Shown: in pieces, positions 37,633 through 45,048 of the stretch
Position numbering within the stretch: the first letter of the stretch is position 1
How the letters are laid out: each line of letters starts with the position of its first letter
Origin: Lactobacillus sp. YT155
GTDB taxonomy: Bacteria; Bacillota; Bacilli; Lactobacillales; Lactobacillaceae
Direction of reading: 5' to 3'
DNA length: 64,000 bases
Assembly: GCF_030504545.1 (NCBI RefSeq)
Contig: NZ_JAUKWP010000004.1
Span: 124,001 to 188,000 of the forward strand
Translations under genes and position numbers: made by a program
The notes under the pieces: model-generated
Seen by the model: only the letters and a program-made list of their open reading frames with translations
Database searches by the model: none
What the model was told of the DNA's origin: nothing

Positions 37633-38645
37633 GCAAATTGACGATAGTAACGACGGAAATCTAAATCATGTCCTGTGTTCAATGAATATAAAGTAGCTAA
37701 ACGATCAGTTAAAATCGCTGTAACAATCATTGGTGAACAGATTCGACGAAAGTCATCATCAATTCCTTCGAATACAAAATCTTTTGTGTCGAAGGCTTCG
37801 AACTTATTAGTATGTTCTTTAGCAAATCTTTCTACACGTTCATCCATTGGGCGATATTCATCTTCTCCTAGAACTAAAAATACCGGTAAGGTATCATCCA
37901 CAAGTTCAATGGCCCCATGGAAGAATTCTGCTGAAGTGACTGGACGAGTTCTAACCCATTGCATTTCTTCTAAGATACACATTGAGAAAAGTGAAGTTTC
38001 ACCCCAAGTCATTCCTGACCCCACAATCATTGTCAAAGGAGCATTATAGTATTTCTTAGCAATTTCAGTTCCTCTAGGTTCAAATTCTTCTCGGAAACGA
38101 AGAAGATTTGAATGAAGATTTTTCATCTGGTCGGCCCAACGATCATAATCATTAAAGTAACCCCAGTTTTTGTAAATACGAAGTGCTAGCATGAAATACA
38201 TAAGATATGAATCCTCACAGTCACCCATTGGATTATAGATATCTTCTTTGAGTAATTTGTCTAGTGGTGTTGTGTCATCTTTAGTAAAGCCATATACGTC
38301 TATTCCTTTTGCATTAACAAATTTGACTGCATCAAGAATTTCTTTTGTATCTCCTGAAGCTGAAGCAGTAAGTACTAATGATTTTTCTGAGAGATAATCA
38401 AGATCTTCTCTAATAACAAATTCTGCCGCGTTTTCCAAATAGACAGGAAAATCTGCAAGATGGCGTAAGTACATTGCGACTGGATACCATTCCATCCAAG
38501 TACCACCAATACCAATCATAATAATATTGTCAAAGTCTTTTTTGGATAGCTTATCTGCTAACTCCTCAATATTTTTTCGTTGTGCGTAAGTTTTTTTGCC
38601 ACTCTCTAGATATTTTTCTACATCAAATTTTTTCATCAAAGTCAT
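37626..38645 (-). CDS. SIS-domain sugar-phosphate deglycase (FrlB/GfrF-like)
   Basis: A 339-residue protein with two SIS domains. First SIS: IIMIGIGGTWMEWYPVA; Ser/Thr-rich TASASGDTKEI loop binds the sugar phosphate. Second: MIVGSGMTWGETSLF and SAEFFHGAIELVDD. The SAEFFHGAIE segment, the VLGEDEYRPMDERVERFAKE block and the terminal DFRRYYRQFAY match the pattern of E. coli FrlB (SGEFRHGPLE, ERRYY), the fructoselysine-6-phosphate deglycase. The likely reaction is hydrolysis of an Amadori 6-phosphate to glucose 6-phosphate and an amino acid. Substrate is inferred; other aldose-ketose isomerase roles are possible. Last gene of the PTS operon, 33 nt after IID. Confidence 0.85.
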   Translation of the reverse strand: MTLMKKFDVEKYLESGKKTYAQRKNIEELADKLSKKDFDNIIMIGIGGTWMEWYPVAMYLRHLADFPVYLENAAEFVIREDLDYLSEKSLVLTASASGDTKEILDAVKFVNAKGIDVYGFTKDDTTPLDKLLKEDIYNPMGDCEDSYLMYFMLALRIYKNWGYFNDYDRWADQMKNLHSNLLRFREEFEPRGTEIAKKYYNAPLTMIVGSGMTWGETSLFSMCILEEMQWVRTRPVTSAEFFHGAIELVDDTLPVFLVLGEDEYRPMDERVERFAKEHTNKFEAFDTKDFVFEGIDDDFRRICSPMIVTAILTDRLATLYSLNTGHDLDFRRYYRQFAY

Positions 38646-38678
38646 TTTAAAATCTCCTTTAGTTTGTTTATTATTTCT

Positions 38679-39512
38679 TTATGCACCTAATATTTTGAAG
38701 TATGCTGCACCGATACTTAAAATAAGAATCAGCAACATTATTAGAAGTGGATTCATTTTCTTTTTGAGCAGCCAATACATCAATCCAAACAGTGCCAATG
38801 TAGCAAGCCCTGGAAAGATACCATCAAGTAGCGATTGAACAGTACTGGTATCTTTTCCAATTCCGATTTTGGTAACAAAGTCTATCGACACCATTTCTTT
38901 TGACATGGCCCCTACTACCATCATTCCGATAATAGTAGCGTATTTAGTAATAGTATCCATGACACCAGAATTCTGAACTTCACTAATAACATTTGATCCC
39001 AATCCATATCCTAAGAAAGTTCCATAATAACGAATTAAGTAATGAGGAACATTGAATACTAGGAAGAATAAAATTGGTCCTAAAATATTCCCTTGTAAAG
39101 CCAAGCTTGTACCGATTCCCGTAGCCAAAATTCTTAATGTTCCCCAGTAGAATGCATCACCAATTCCAGATAAAGGTCCCATCATTGCCAACTTAACTGC
39201 GGAAATAGATTCTTCACTGAAGTTTTCGTCACTAGCATTGGTTTCTTCCATGGCCGCTGCAATGGATAATGGAAGAGTAGAAATATACGGTGTAACATTA
39301 TACAGTTCAAGATGCCTTGTTAATGCTTTTGAAAAGTCTTTCTTATCGGGATACAATTTTTTCAAAATTGGCATTAAAGCCCACGAAAATCCAACATTTC
39401 CCATACGTTCGTAATTCCAAGAATGTTCAAACGGAATACTACGCCAGAATAATTTTTGCAGATCTTTTTTATTTAAAATATTTTTATAATTTGGTTTTAA
39501 ACTAAAACTCAT
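38679..39512 (-). CDS. PTS mannose/fructose/sorbose family IID component
   Basis: A 277-residue IID membrane subunit of the mannose-family PTS. Conserved features: RSIPFEHSWNYERMGNVGF near the N-terminus, then AMEETNA, MGPLSGIGDAFYWG and several hydrophobic segments at the C-terminus. The start at 39512 overlaps the IIC stop region and has AAGGTGG just upstream; a start at 39584 would lie inside IIC. With IIC it forms the translocation channel. Confidence 0.93.
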   Translation of the reverse strand: MSFSLKPNYKNILNKKDLQKLFWRSIPFEHSWNYERMGNVGFSWALMPILKKLYPDKKDFSKALTRHLELYNVTPYISTLPLSIAAAMEETNASDENFSEESISAVKLAMMGPLSGIGDAFYWGTLRILATGIGTSLALQGNILGPILFFLVFNVPHYLIRYYGTFLGYGLGSNVISEVQNSGVMDTITKYATIIGMMVVGAMSKEMVSIDFVTKIGIGKDTSTVQSLLDGIFPGLATLALFGLMYWLLKKKMNPLLIMLLILILSIGAAYFKILGA

Positions 39513-40299
39513 CAAATCCACCTTCTTCCGTAGTATTTGCTGTATTTTCAGCAATAATTGTCTTTTTTTGCATTGGCTTATCAATGAATATATACATTAC
39601 AATCGCTACAAGTGTTGCAAAAATTGCAACTCCTGTTGTACTAATGCCACCGTAAGCGACAATAAAGAATCCAATAAAGAAGAAAGCCGCAACCTTTTTA
39701 TTCATAATCATTTGGGCCAACATTGCAAATCCAAGAGCTGGAAGTAATCCTGCGGCAATGTTCATACCTGTTTGTATAAAGTCAGGAATATTTCCTAGCA
39801 GTTTTGTTACAAATGCCGATCCGAAATAAAATGCTAATGGAATGAATACAATCCCACACCAGTTCTGAGCCCAACCTGCTAATAACATATTTCGAGTCAT
39901 TGCTTTGGTGTTGGCCTCAGCCGCGTTCTTATCAATTCTATGAATTAATAACAACATAACTGGCTGACCAAAAGCTGTGTTCATTGCCAACATAATAGTT
40001 GCAACCGGAATTCCCAAGGTTAAGGCAGCTGCAGGTCCTGCGTGAGATTGAATTGCTAATGACACTCCTAGAACCGTTCCAGCAATCAAATCAGGAGGAT
40101 TATAGGCTCCAACTGAAACTGCTCCAACCATTGCCAATTCCAAAGTTGCACCCATGATAATTCCTTGCGTAACATCTCCTAGAACTAACCCAACCAAGGG
40201 TCCCAAAATTATTGGTCTTTGTAAAAAACTCGTTCCTAGAAGCCATTCTGAATATCCTAAAAATGTTATAAAAAATATCAATAAAGTATTTATTAACAT
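39502..40299 (-). CDS. PTS mannose/fructose/sorbose family IIC component
   Basis: A 265-residue polytopic IIC subunit with the family's PLVGLVLGDVTQGIIMGATLEL stretch and GAVSVGAYNPPDLIAGTV. It forms the sugar-selective part of the channel together with IID. It lies 4 nt after IIB and overlaps IID by 11 nt, indicating coupled translation. Confidence 0.93.
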   Translation of the reverse strand: MLINTLLIFFITFLGYSEWLLGTSFLQRPIILGPLVGLVLGDVTQGIIMGATLELAMVGAVSVGAYNPPDLIAGTVLGVSLAIQSHAGPAAALTLGIPVATIMLAMNTAFGQPVMLLLIHRIDKNAAEANTKAMTRNMLLAGWAQNWCGIVFIPLAFYFGSAFVTKLLGNIPDFIQTGMNIAAGLLPALGFAMLAQMIMNKKVAAFFFIGFFIVAYGGISTTGVAIFATLVAIVMYIFIDKPMQKKTIIAENTANTTEEGGFDEF

Positions 40300-40303
40300 G
40301 AAT

Positions 40304-40780
40304 TTAAACTCCTTTCACAACTGAGCGTGCATCAATTTTGTTTTCTGTTGGAACCATTTGTAAAAACAAATCATATCCTTGATCCAACATACTTCTTATT
40401 AATTCAGCATCCTCATGATCTAAGAAAACACTTTTACTTACTTGTTTCTTCTCTGCTGAATAAGCAATGTTTCCAATATTAATTGACTTAACACCGGTTA
40501 TTTCGGTAATCTTGGCAGCTATTTGTACAGTCTCGCAGATGATAAAGAGTTTATATTTATCAGTCACGCCACTATTTAATACTTCAATTGCCTCATCAGT
40601 GTTCTTAATGACTACTTTTGTTCCTTCAGGCTTTGCTAACTTCAAGGCCTCCAATCTCAAAGGATCACTTTTTAAAGTATCACTAACTAGTAGCAATGCA
40701 TCTGCCCCTAGTTGTTGTGTCCAAGAAAACGCAACTTGTCCATGTAATAATCGATAGTCGACACGTATCATTTTTATCAT
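40304..40780 (-). CDS. PTS mannose/fructose/sorbose family IIB component
   Basis: A 158-residue cytosolic phosphocarrier. The phosphorylated histidine is His13 in VDYRLLHGQVAFSW. It passes phosphate from IIA to the incoming sugar. The start at 40780 is chosen because AGGAGG precedes it; the in-frame GTG at 40789 lies within that site. It follows IIA by 12 nt. Confidence 0.92.
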   Translation of the reverse strand: MIKMIRVDYRLLHGQVAFSWTQQLGADALLLVSDTLKSDPLRLEALKLAKPEGTKVVIKNTDEAIEVLNSGVTDKYKLFIICETVQIAAKITEITGVKSINIGNIAYSAEKKQVSKSVFLDHEDAELIRSMLDQGYDLFLQMVPTENKIDARSVVKGV

Positions 40781-40792
40781 TTGAATCACCTC

Positions 40793-41221
40793 CTAAAATG
40801 AATCAAAATCATTTGCTGAAGTTTCATTTGGAACATCAATTCTTTGGCAATGTTTCACTCCTTCTTGACCAGCCTTAATCGCATCCGTAATTGTATTCTC
40901 GATATCAAGTGAATCTAGATTAATGAATAGCTGCAGCAAGAGTGGCAGATTGGCTCCACATATCAAATGAATTTTGTTATTGTCCGTCATTGCCTGCATT
41001 AATTCATTATTTACACTTCCACCATATATATCTGTGATAAAAATAATTTCTTCATTTACGTGATCATCAATAAATTCCTGATAAACATATGTAAAGTTTG
41101 GGCAATCAGGAGTATAAGCACTAATCGCTGTTAAATTATTTTTTTCTCCCATAATGAATTCAAAAGACTTTTTTAGCCCATCAGCTAAGTAACCATGTGT
41201 TGCTATTACTACTTGTGTCAT
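40793..41221 (-). CDS. PTS mannose/fructose family IIA component
   Basis: A 142-residue EIIA-man-type protein. His9 in VVIATHGYLADGL is the phosphorylation site accepting phosphate from HPr; the FITDIYGGSVNNE segment is the second family motif. IIA is a separate polypeptide, not fused to IIB. It overlaps the upstream SIS gene by 4 nt (ATGA). Confidence 0.93.
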   Translation of the reverse strand: MTQVVIATHGYLADGLKKSFEFIMGEKNNLTAISAYTPDCPNFTYVYQEFIDDHVNEEIIFITDIYGGSVNNELMQAMTDNNKIHLICGANLPLLLQLFINLDSLDIENTITDAIKAGQEGVKHCQRIDVPNETSANDFDSF

Positions 41222-42330
41222 TTTTCATCACCCTTTTCCCATTTATGTTTAATTTGTTTCAATTCTTCTTGATAATCGGCACTTTTGATAGACACTTTTT
41301 TATCAAAGTCATCAAAGTATTTATGATTACTCCAATGGTTCAACTCATCAGTCATAACTGATGCGATCAGCTGAATTGGTGGTAAGAATAGAAATGGGCA
41401 ACTAAGTTCTTGATTAATTTTGGGAACTACTATAACGGAAGAATCAGTTTGGTATTCATGATTATCAGTTATCAAAAATACATTCTTAGTAATTATTTTG
41501 AGAGTTCGATAGACTTCATCAAATCTTCCTAAATGATTGAAGTCATCTAATAGAAACACTGTATAGTTTGGATTTAATTGCATATCTGGTCCATGTAAGA
41601 ATTCTTCCAACTCGTAGTACATAGCAGGTCGTTTTAAAGTTTCTTGAAATTTTAAAGCCGCTTCTTTTGCAATCCCGTTATTAACGCCATTCCCTACGAA
41701 AAAGGTTGGTAAATCTTGTGATAAAGCATATCGATTAACATCGATAAATTGATCAACTTGCTTCAAAACATTATCTTGACTATTAATTGATTCACCAATT
41801 CTTTGAATTAGCTCTTGTTTTTTCTGGAAACTTAGTCCAGAAGAATTAATTGCAAAGAGTTCTAAAAATAATACAAGCGTCGTCACACCAACAGTCACAA
41901 AATCAACATATTCATTACCAGTTTGATAATCAATTATCTCTGTAGAATACTTAGCCATCGGACTTTCAACATTTCCAGTCAGCGAAACTTCTTGTATCTT
42001 TTTTTCTTGCAAATACTTCAAGCATTGAATGATATTAGTTGAGGAACCACTTTGAGATATGACGATCACAAAATTATCATTTTGATCAAAAATCCCATTT
42101 TCTAAAACAGCTTCTGGAGTCTGTAAAAACACCGGCTTGTTCAATAATTTTTGAGCTATAGGAACTACCATTTTGGCAGAATTATACGAAGATCCAGAAG
42201 CTACAAACGTTACATACTGTGCATTAGATTCTTGATAAATTGAATCTAATTTCTCAGTAAGAACTGGGTTTGCTTGAATATTTTTTTGTAATTGTTTTGG
42301 TGAATATTTGACATAATCTTGCATTTTCAT
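41218..42330 (-). CDS. SIS-domain sugar-phosphate enzyme (GfrE/AgaS-like)
   Basis: A 370-residue protein with two SIS domains resembling the isomerase half of GlmS. First: FVASGSSYNSAKM and VISQSGSSTNII. Second: FFVGNGVNNGIAKEAALKFQET and YELEEFLHGPDMQL. By analogy with the Salmonella gfr operon, where two different SIS proteins split glucoselysine- and fructoselysine-6-phosphate, this could be the GfrE-like partner of the 37626 gene. An AgaS-type amino-sugar isomerase/deaminase is the main alternative. The start at 42330 has GGAG 7 nt upstream; the ATG at 42336 is too close to that site. First gene of the PTS operon. Confidence 0.8.
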   Translation of the reverse strand: MKMQDYVKYSPKQLQKNIQANPVLTEKLDSIYQESNAQYVTFVASGSSYNSAKMVVPIAQKLLNKPVFLQTPEAVLENGIFDQNDNFVIVISQSGSSTNIIQCLKYLQEKKIQEVSLTGNVESPMAKYSTEIIDYQTGNEYVDFVTVGVTTLVLFLELFAINSSGLSFQKKQELIQRIGESINSQDNVLKQVDQFIDVNRYALSQDLPTFFVGNGVNNGIAKEAALKFQETLKRPAMYYELEEFLHGPDMQLNPNYTVFLLDDFNHLGRFDEVYRTLKIITKNVFLITDNHEYQTDSSVIVVPKINQELSCPFLFLPPIQLIASVMTDELNHWSNHKYFDDFDKKVSIKSADYQEELKQIKHKWEKGDEK

Positions 42331-42391
42331 CCGCATTCTCCTTTCCGCTTATCAATAAAAAGGTTCTATATATATTCCAATTTACAAATTT

Positions 42392-42420
42392 AGTATACCA
42401 ATGTAATAACAATTTGTAAA
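42392..42420 (-). promoter_or_regulatory. Promoter of the SIS-PTS operon
   Basis: Minus strand TTTACA (42415-42420), 17-nt spacer, TATACT (42392-42397), each 5/6 to consensus. The -35 lies within the cre site and the -10 overlaps the TTGGTATA element. Confidence 0.75.
42394..42401. promoter_or_regulatory. Candidate GntR operator half-site 1
   Basis: TATACCAA on the plus strand (TTGGTATA on the minus strand) overlaps the -10 of the SIS-PTS promoter. The inverted counterpart TTGGTATA occurs at 42554-42561 and a related ATACCAG at 42534-42540. That it is bound by the adjacent regulators is inferred. Confidence 0.45.
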
Positions 42421-42428
42421 CGCTTACT
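42414..42428. promoter_or_regulatory. Catabolite responsive element (cre)
   Basis: TTGTAAACGCTTACT matches the cre consensus WTGNAAACGNWWNCA with one mismatch at the last base. It covers the -35 box of the minus-strand SIS-PTS promoter, a position where CcpA would repress in the presence of glucose. Confidence 0.75.
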
Positions 42429-42453
42429 TTAAGAAAAACGTTATACTAAACCA

Positions 42454-42482
42454 TTGACAAATCAACTATCAAAGTAGATAAT
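42454..42482 (+). promoter_or_regulatory. Promoter of the GntR pair
   Basis: Plus strand TTGACA (42454-42459), 17-nt spacer, GATAAT (42477-42482). It diverges from the operon promoter about 35 nt away and leaves a leader of about 105 nt before the GTG start. Confidence 0.8.
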
Positions 42483-42533
42483 ATAACCAAAGAGCAAACT
42501 GGATTAGTGGTTCATCCACTTTTATAAGTATCG

Positions 42534-42561
42534 ATACCAGCATTAAAATTTACTTGGTATA
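42534..42561. promoter_or_regulatory. Inverted repeat in the GntR leader, candidate operator
   Basis: ATACCAG (42534-42540) and TTGGTAT (42554-42560) form an inverted repeat about 60-85 nt downstream of the GntR promoter. A smaller palindrome AGTGG/CCACT lies around 42506-42520. These may be autoregulatory sites; not proven. Confidence 0.4.
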
Positions 42562-42595
42562 GTTAAATAACATTTCAATTTTTAGGAGAAGAACC

Positions 42596-43321
42596 GTGAG
42601 TTTAATAAAAAAAGATGAGCAAATTGCCAAAGATTTAGAGTTTCGAATTCTCTCAGGAAATGAAAATTTTGCTAATATCATTTCTTCCGAAAGAAATCTA
42701 TCAGATGAGTATCAGACTTCAAGAAACACCATACGTAAAGCCTTGTATATATTGATCAATAAAGGAATAATTACCCTTAATGATAAAAACTATATTTTGA
42801 ATGATCCTAAAATCGATTACGATACTTTAGAGGCAAACGATATAGAACCAAATGAGTATTTAAATAATAAAGTATTGAAAGTCTCTAGACTTGAAGCTGA
42901 TAAAACACTATCCCGAGAAATCCAGCAACCTTTAGGAACTAAACTAAAAAAGATTATTTATATTCGATACGAAGAAGATGGCCATCCTTATTCTGTTGAT
43001 GAAGTCCTTATACCGGAAAACGCGTTGACGGATGACATATGGCGCTTAAATAACGCTTCAGCCCTAAAAGAAATTAGTAAAAAATACAATCATCCATTTG
43101 TTAAAGAATTACAAAAAATTTCAATTGTAAAAGCTAGTTCTGAAATTGCTACACAATTAGAAATTCCTACTGCTCAATCTATCTTGGTACGTGATTCTCT
43201 ATTTATTTCTGAGAATTCAGACTTTTTCTTGCATCTGGTATCTAATAAAGTGGTAGAATCTGCGCTTATTACTCAGCGAAACAATGAATTGAAGACGAAA
43301 GAGATGAGTTTTAATGAATAG
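42596..43321 (+). CDS. GntR-family regulator with UTRA domain (first of pair)
   Basis: A 241-residue HutC-type GntR regulator: winged helix with SSERNLSDEYQTSRNTIRKA at about 30-50, then a UTRA effector domain (about 95-230, KKIIYIRYEEDGHPYSVDEV). Such domains sense sugar phosphates or related metabolites. It starts with GTG; AGGAG lies 7 nt upstream and no better ATG is near. Divergent from the SIS-PTS operon, it is the likely operon regulator. It overlaps the second GntR gene by 8 nt. Confidence 0.9.
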   Translation: MSLIKKDEQIAKDLEFRILSGNENFANIISSERNLSDEYQTSRNTIRKALYILINKGIITLNDKNYILNDPKIDYDTLEANDIEPNEYLNNKVLKVSRLEADKTLSREIQQPLGTKLKKIIYIRYEEDGHPYSVDEVLIPENALTDDIWRLNNASALKEISKKYNHPFVKELQKISIVKASSEIATQLEIPTAQSILVRDSLFISENSDFFLHLVSNKVVESALITQRNNELKTKEMSFNE

Positions 43322-44072
43322 TCCATATGAAGCACCTTTGTATATTCAAATTGAAAATCTATTAGCTCAAAAAATAACCACAAATGAGTTTTTACCTGGT
43401 GAAAAAATTTCCAGTGAGCGTCAACTTGCTGAAACATATGGTGTCAATCGTATGACTGTCAAAAGAGCTATAGATGCTCTGGTTAAACGTGGCTTCTTAA
43501 TTAGAAAACAAGGTAGTGGCACCTTTGTTCAATCGAAAAATCTTGGTGACAAGTTCTATTTTGATTTAGCTTTTAACGATGAAAACACCAATGCTGGAAT
43601 GACTAAGTTATTGAGCCAGACAGGCATCAAACTTACCAATAAAGTTCTAGGTAGCGAGGTATTTTTAACTACCTCCTTTTTTCAACAAAAACTCAATCTC
43701 AATGTAACTGATAAAATTTTTGGACTTCATCGATTAAGATTAAATGATAGTTCTCCTTTTGCTATTGAATATAATTACTTACCTTACGACTTGTTTATTG
43801 ATGCAGAGGATATCAACTTTAAGCAAGTTGGACTATATGATTATATGGGTTCGTGTAATCATCAACCCACTCAAATTTTTCAAAATGTCCAAGCTATTCC
43901 TGCTCTTGAACGAGAAGCAAACTTATTAGAAGTCGACACTGGCACAGTTCTTTACTATGTTCAATACTCCAGCACTGATAGCTCTGGTAGGATTGTTGAG
44001 TATACAGAAAGTTATTTAGACCCTTCTAAAGTTCATATGCAGTACACAATTGATTTGAATGCAGACAAATAA
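43314..44072 (+). CDS. GntR-family regulator with UTRA domain (second of pair)
   Basis: A 252-residue HutC-type regulator, more typical than its partner: PLYIQIENLLAQKI at the N-terminus, recognition region SSERQLAETYGVNRMTVKRA, wing RKQGSGTFV, then UTRA with HRLRLNDSSPFAIEYNYLP. The 8-nt overlap with the first gene implies coupled production. Two GntR genes in one unit may act as hetero-oligomers or serve separate promoters; neither is shown. Confidence 0.92.
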   Translation: MNSPYEAPLYIQIENLLAQKITTNEFLPGEKISSERQLAETYGVNRMTVKRAIDALVKRGFLIRKQGSGTFVQSKNLGDKFYFDLAFNDENTNAGMTKLLSQTGIKLTNKVLGSEVFLTTSFFQQKLNLNVTDKIFGLHRLRLNDSSPFAIEYNYLPYDLFIDAEDINFKQVGLYDYMGSCNHQPTQIFQNVQAIPALEREANLLEVDTGTVLYYVQYSSTDSSGRIVEYTESYLDPSKVHMQYTIDLNADK

Positions 44073-44119
44073 AAAAAACCGACATAATTGTCGGTTTTTT
44101 TATTTAGTTAAATTAGTAT
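44068..44119. repeat. Terminator-containing direct repeat, right copy
   Basis: A-run, hairpin CCGACATAATTGTCGG, T7, ATTTAGTTAAATTAGTAT. The flanks match the copy at 37582-37632 in direct orientation with one mismatch, while the 16-nt hairpin core is its exact reverse complement (loop TAAT instead of ATTA). It contains the yhaM stop codon. Confidence 0.85.
44072..44101. terminator. Bidirectional terminator between the GntR pair and yhaM
   Basis: Stem CCGACA / TGTCGG with A-run before and T-run after, between convergent genes. Confidence 0.9.
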
Positions 44120-45048
44120 TTATAAAAACTACGATTATCAAGTCCGAAGACTTTCTCTGAAAAGTGTCCTTTTTCCGTCGTGTCTAATGCTTTACTGATC
44201 ATATTAATTGAAGCGTCCATCTCATCAATGTTATGTAACACTTCCGCTTCTAGTAGCTTAGGACGTTGAGGTGAACCATATTCTAGTAGTCCGTGATGTG
44301 ACAAGACCATATGTCTTAATAACAAGAGAGATTCATCATCTTCTTCAATTCCTAAGTCTTTGGCTATTAGAACAATTTCTTCATCAATAATGACAATATG
44401 TCCTAGCAAGTTCCCTTCAAGCGTATATTCGGTTCCAATTGATCCTGACAACTCTACAGTCTTTCCAAAGTCATGAATAATTGTACCTGCAAGAAGTAAT
44501 TCTTTATTAACTTGAGGGTACAATTCAGCAATGCTCTTTGCCAATCTAACCATACTCAACGTATGATAAGCCAATCCCCCTTCGAAATCATGATGATTGC
44601 TCTTAGCAGCAGGATGACTAAAGAACTTGTCTTGATGACGTTGAACCAGATTACGAACCACCCGATTCCAAACAGGGTTAGTTATTTCAAAAAAGACTTC
44701 ATTGAATTCTTTTTCCATTTGTTCTTGAGTCATAGGTGCGGTTTTAACAAACTGGTTTTTATCAACCGTACTTTCGTCGACTGTTTCTAAGCTAGAAATT
44801 CTTACTTGAGGAGTTGTTTGATAGAGTTCTTTCTTCCCAACTAAATGAACAATCTTTCCCACTCCAAAGTCTGTGGCGTCACTTTCTTTAGCATCCCAGT
44901 ATTTACCAGAAATCGTTCCACTAGCATCTTCAAACACTAGTGATAAAAAATTTTTCCCATTCTTAGCAGTTCGTAAGTCAGATTGCTTAATGAGAACATT
45001 CAAGTCAATTGTATCGTTCACTTTAAAATCAACTAATTTTTTGGTCAT
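44113..45048 (-). CDS. yhaM: 3'-5' exoribonuclease YhaM
   Basis: A protein of about 311 residues: an N-terminal OB fold (DLNVLIKQSDLRTAKNGKN) followed by an HD phosphohydrolase domain with SNHHDFEGGLAYHTLSM, GTIIHDFGK and LRHMVLSHHGLLEYGS metal ligands. It trims RNA and can act on single-stranded DNA. Two ATGs are adjacent; the second (45048) has better spacing to AGGAGG. It overlaps the yhaN 3' end by 20 nt. Confidence 0.94.
   Translation of the reverse strand: MTKKLVDFKVNDTIDLNVLIKQSDLRTAKNGKNFLSLVFEDASGTISGKYWDAKESDATDFGVGKIVHLVGKKELYQTTPQVRISSLETVDESTVDKNQFVKTAPMTQEQMEKEFNEVFFEITNPVWNRVVRNLVQRHQDKFFSHPAAKSNHHDFEGGLAYHTLSMVRLAKSIAELYPQVNKELLLAGTIIHDFGKTVELSGSIGTEYTLEGNLLGHIVIIDEEIVLIAKDLGIEEDDESLLLLRHMVLSHHGLLEYGSPQRPKLLEAEVLHNIDEMDASINMISKALDTTEKGHFSEKVFGLDNRSFYKY

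Noticed and set aside
37626-44072. Cassette as a transposon or prophage fragment
   Set aside because: No transposase, integrase, terminal inverted repeats or phage genes; only the terminator repeat flanks it.
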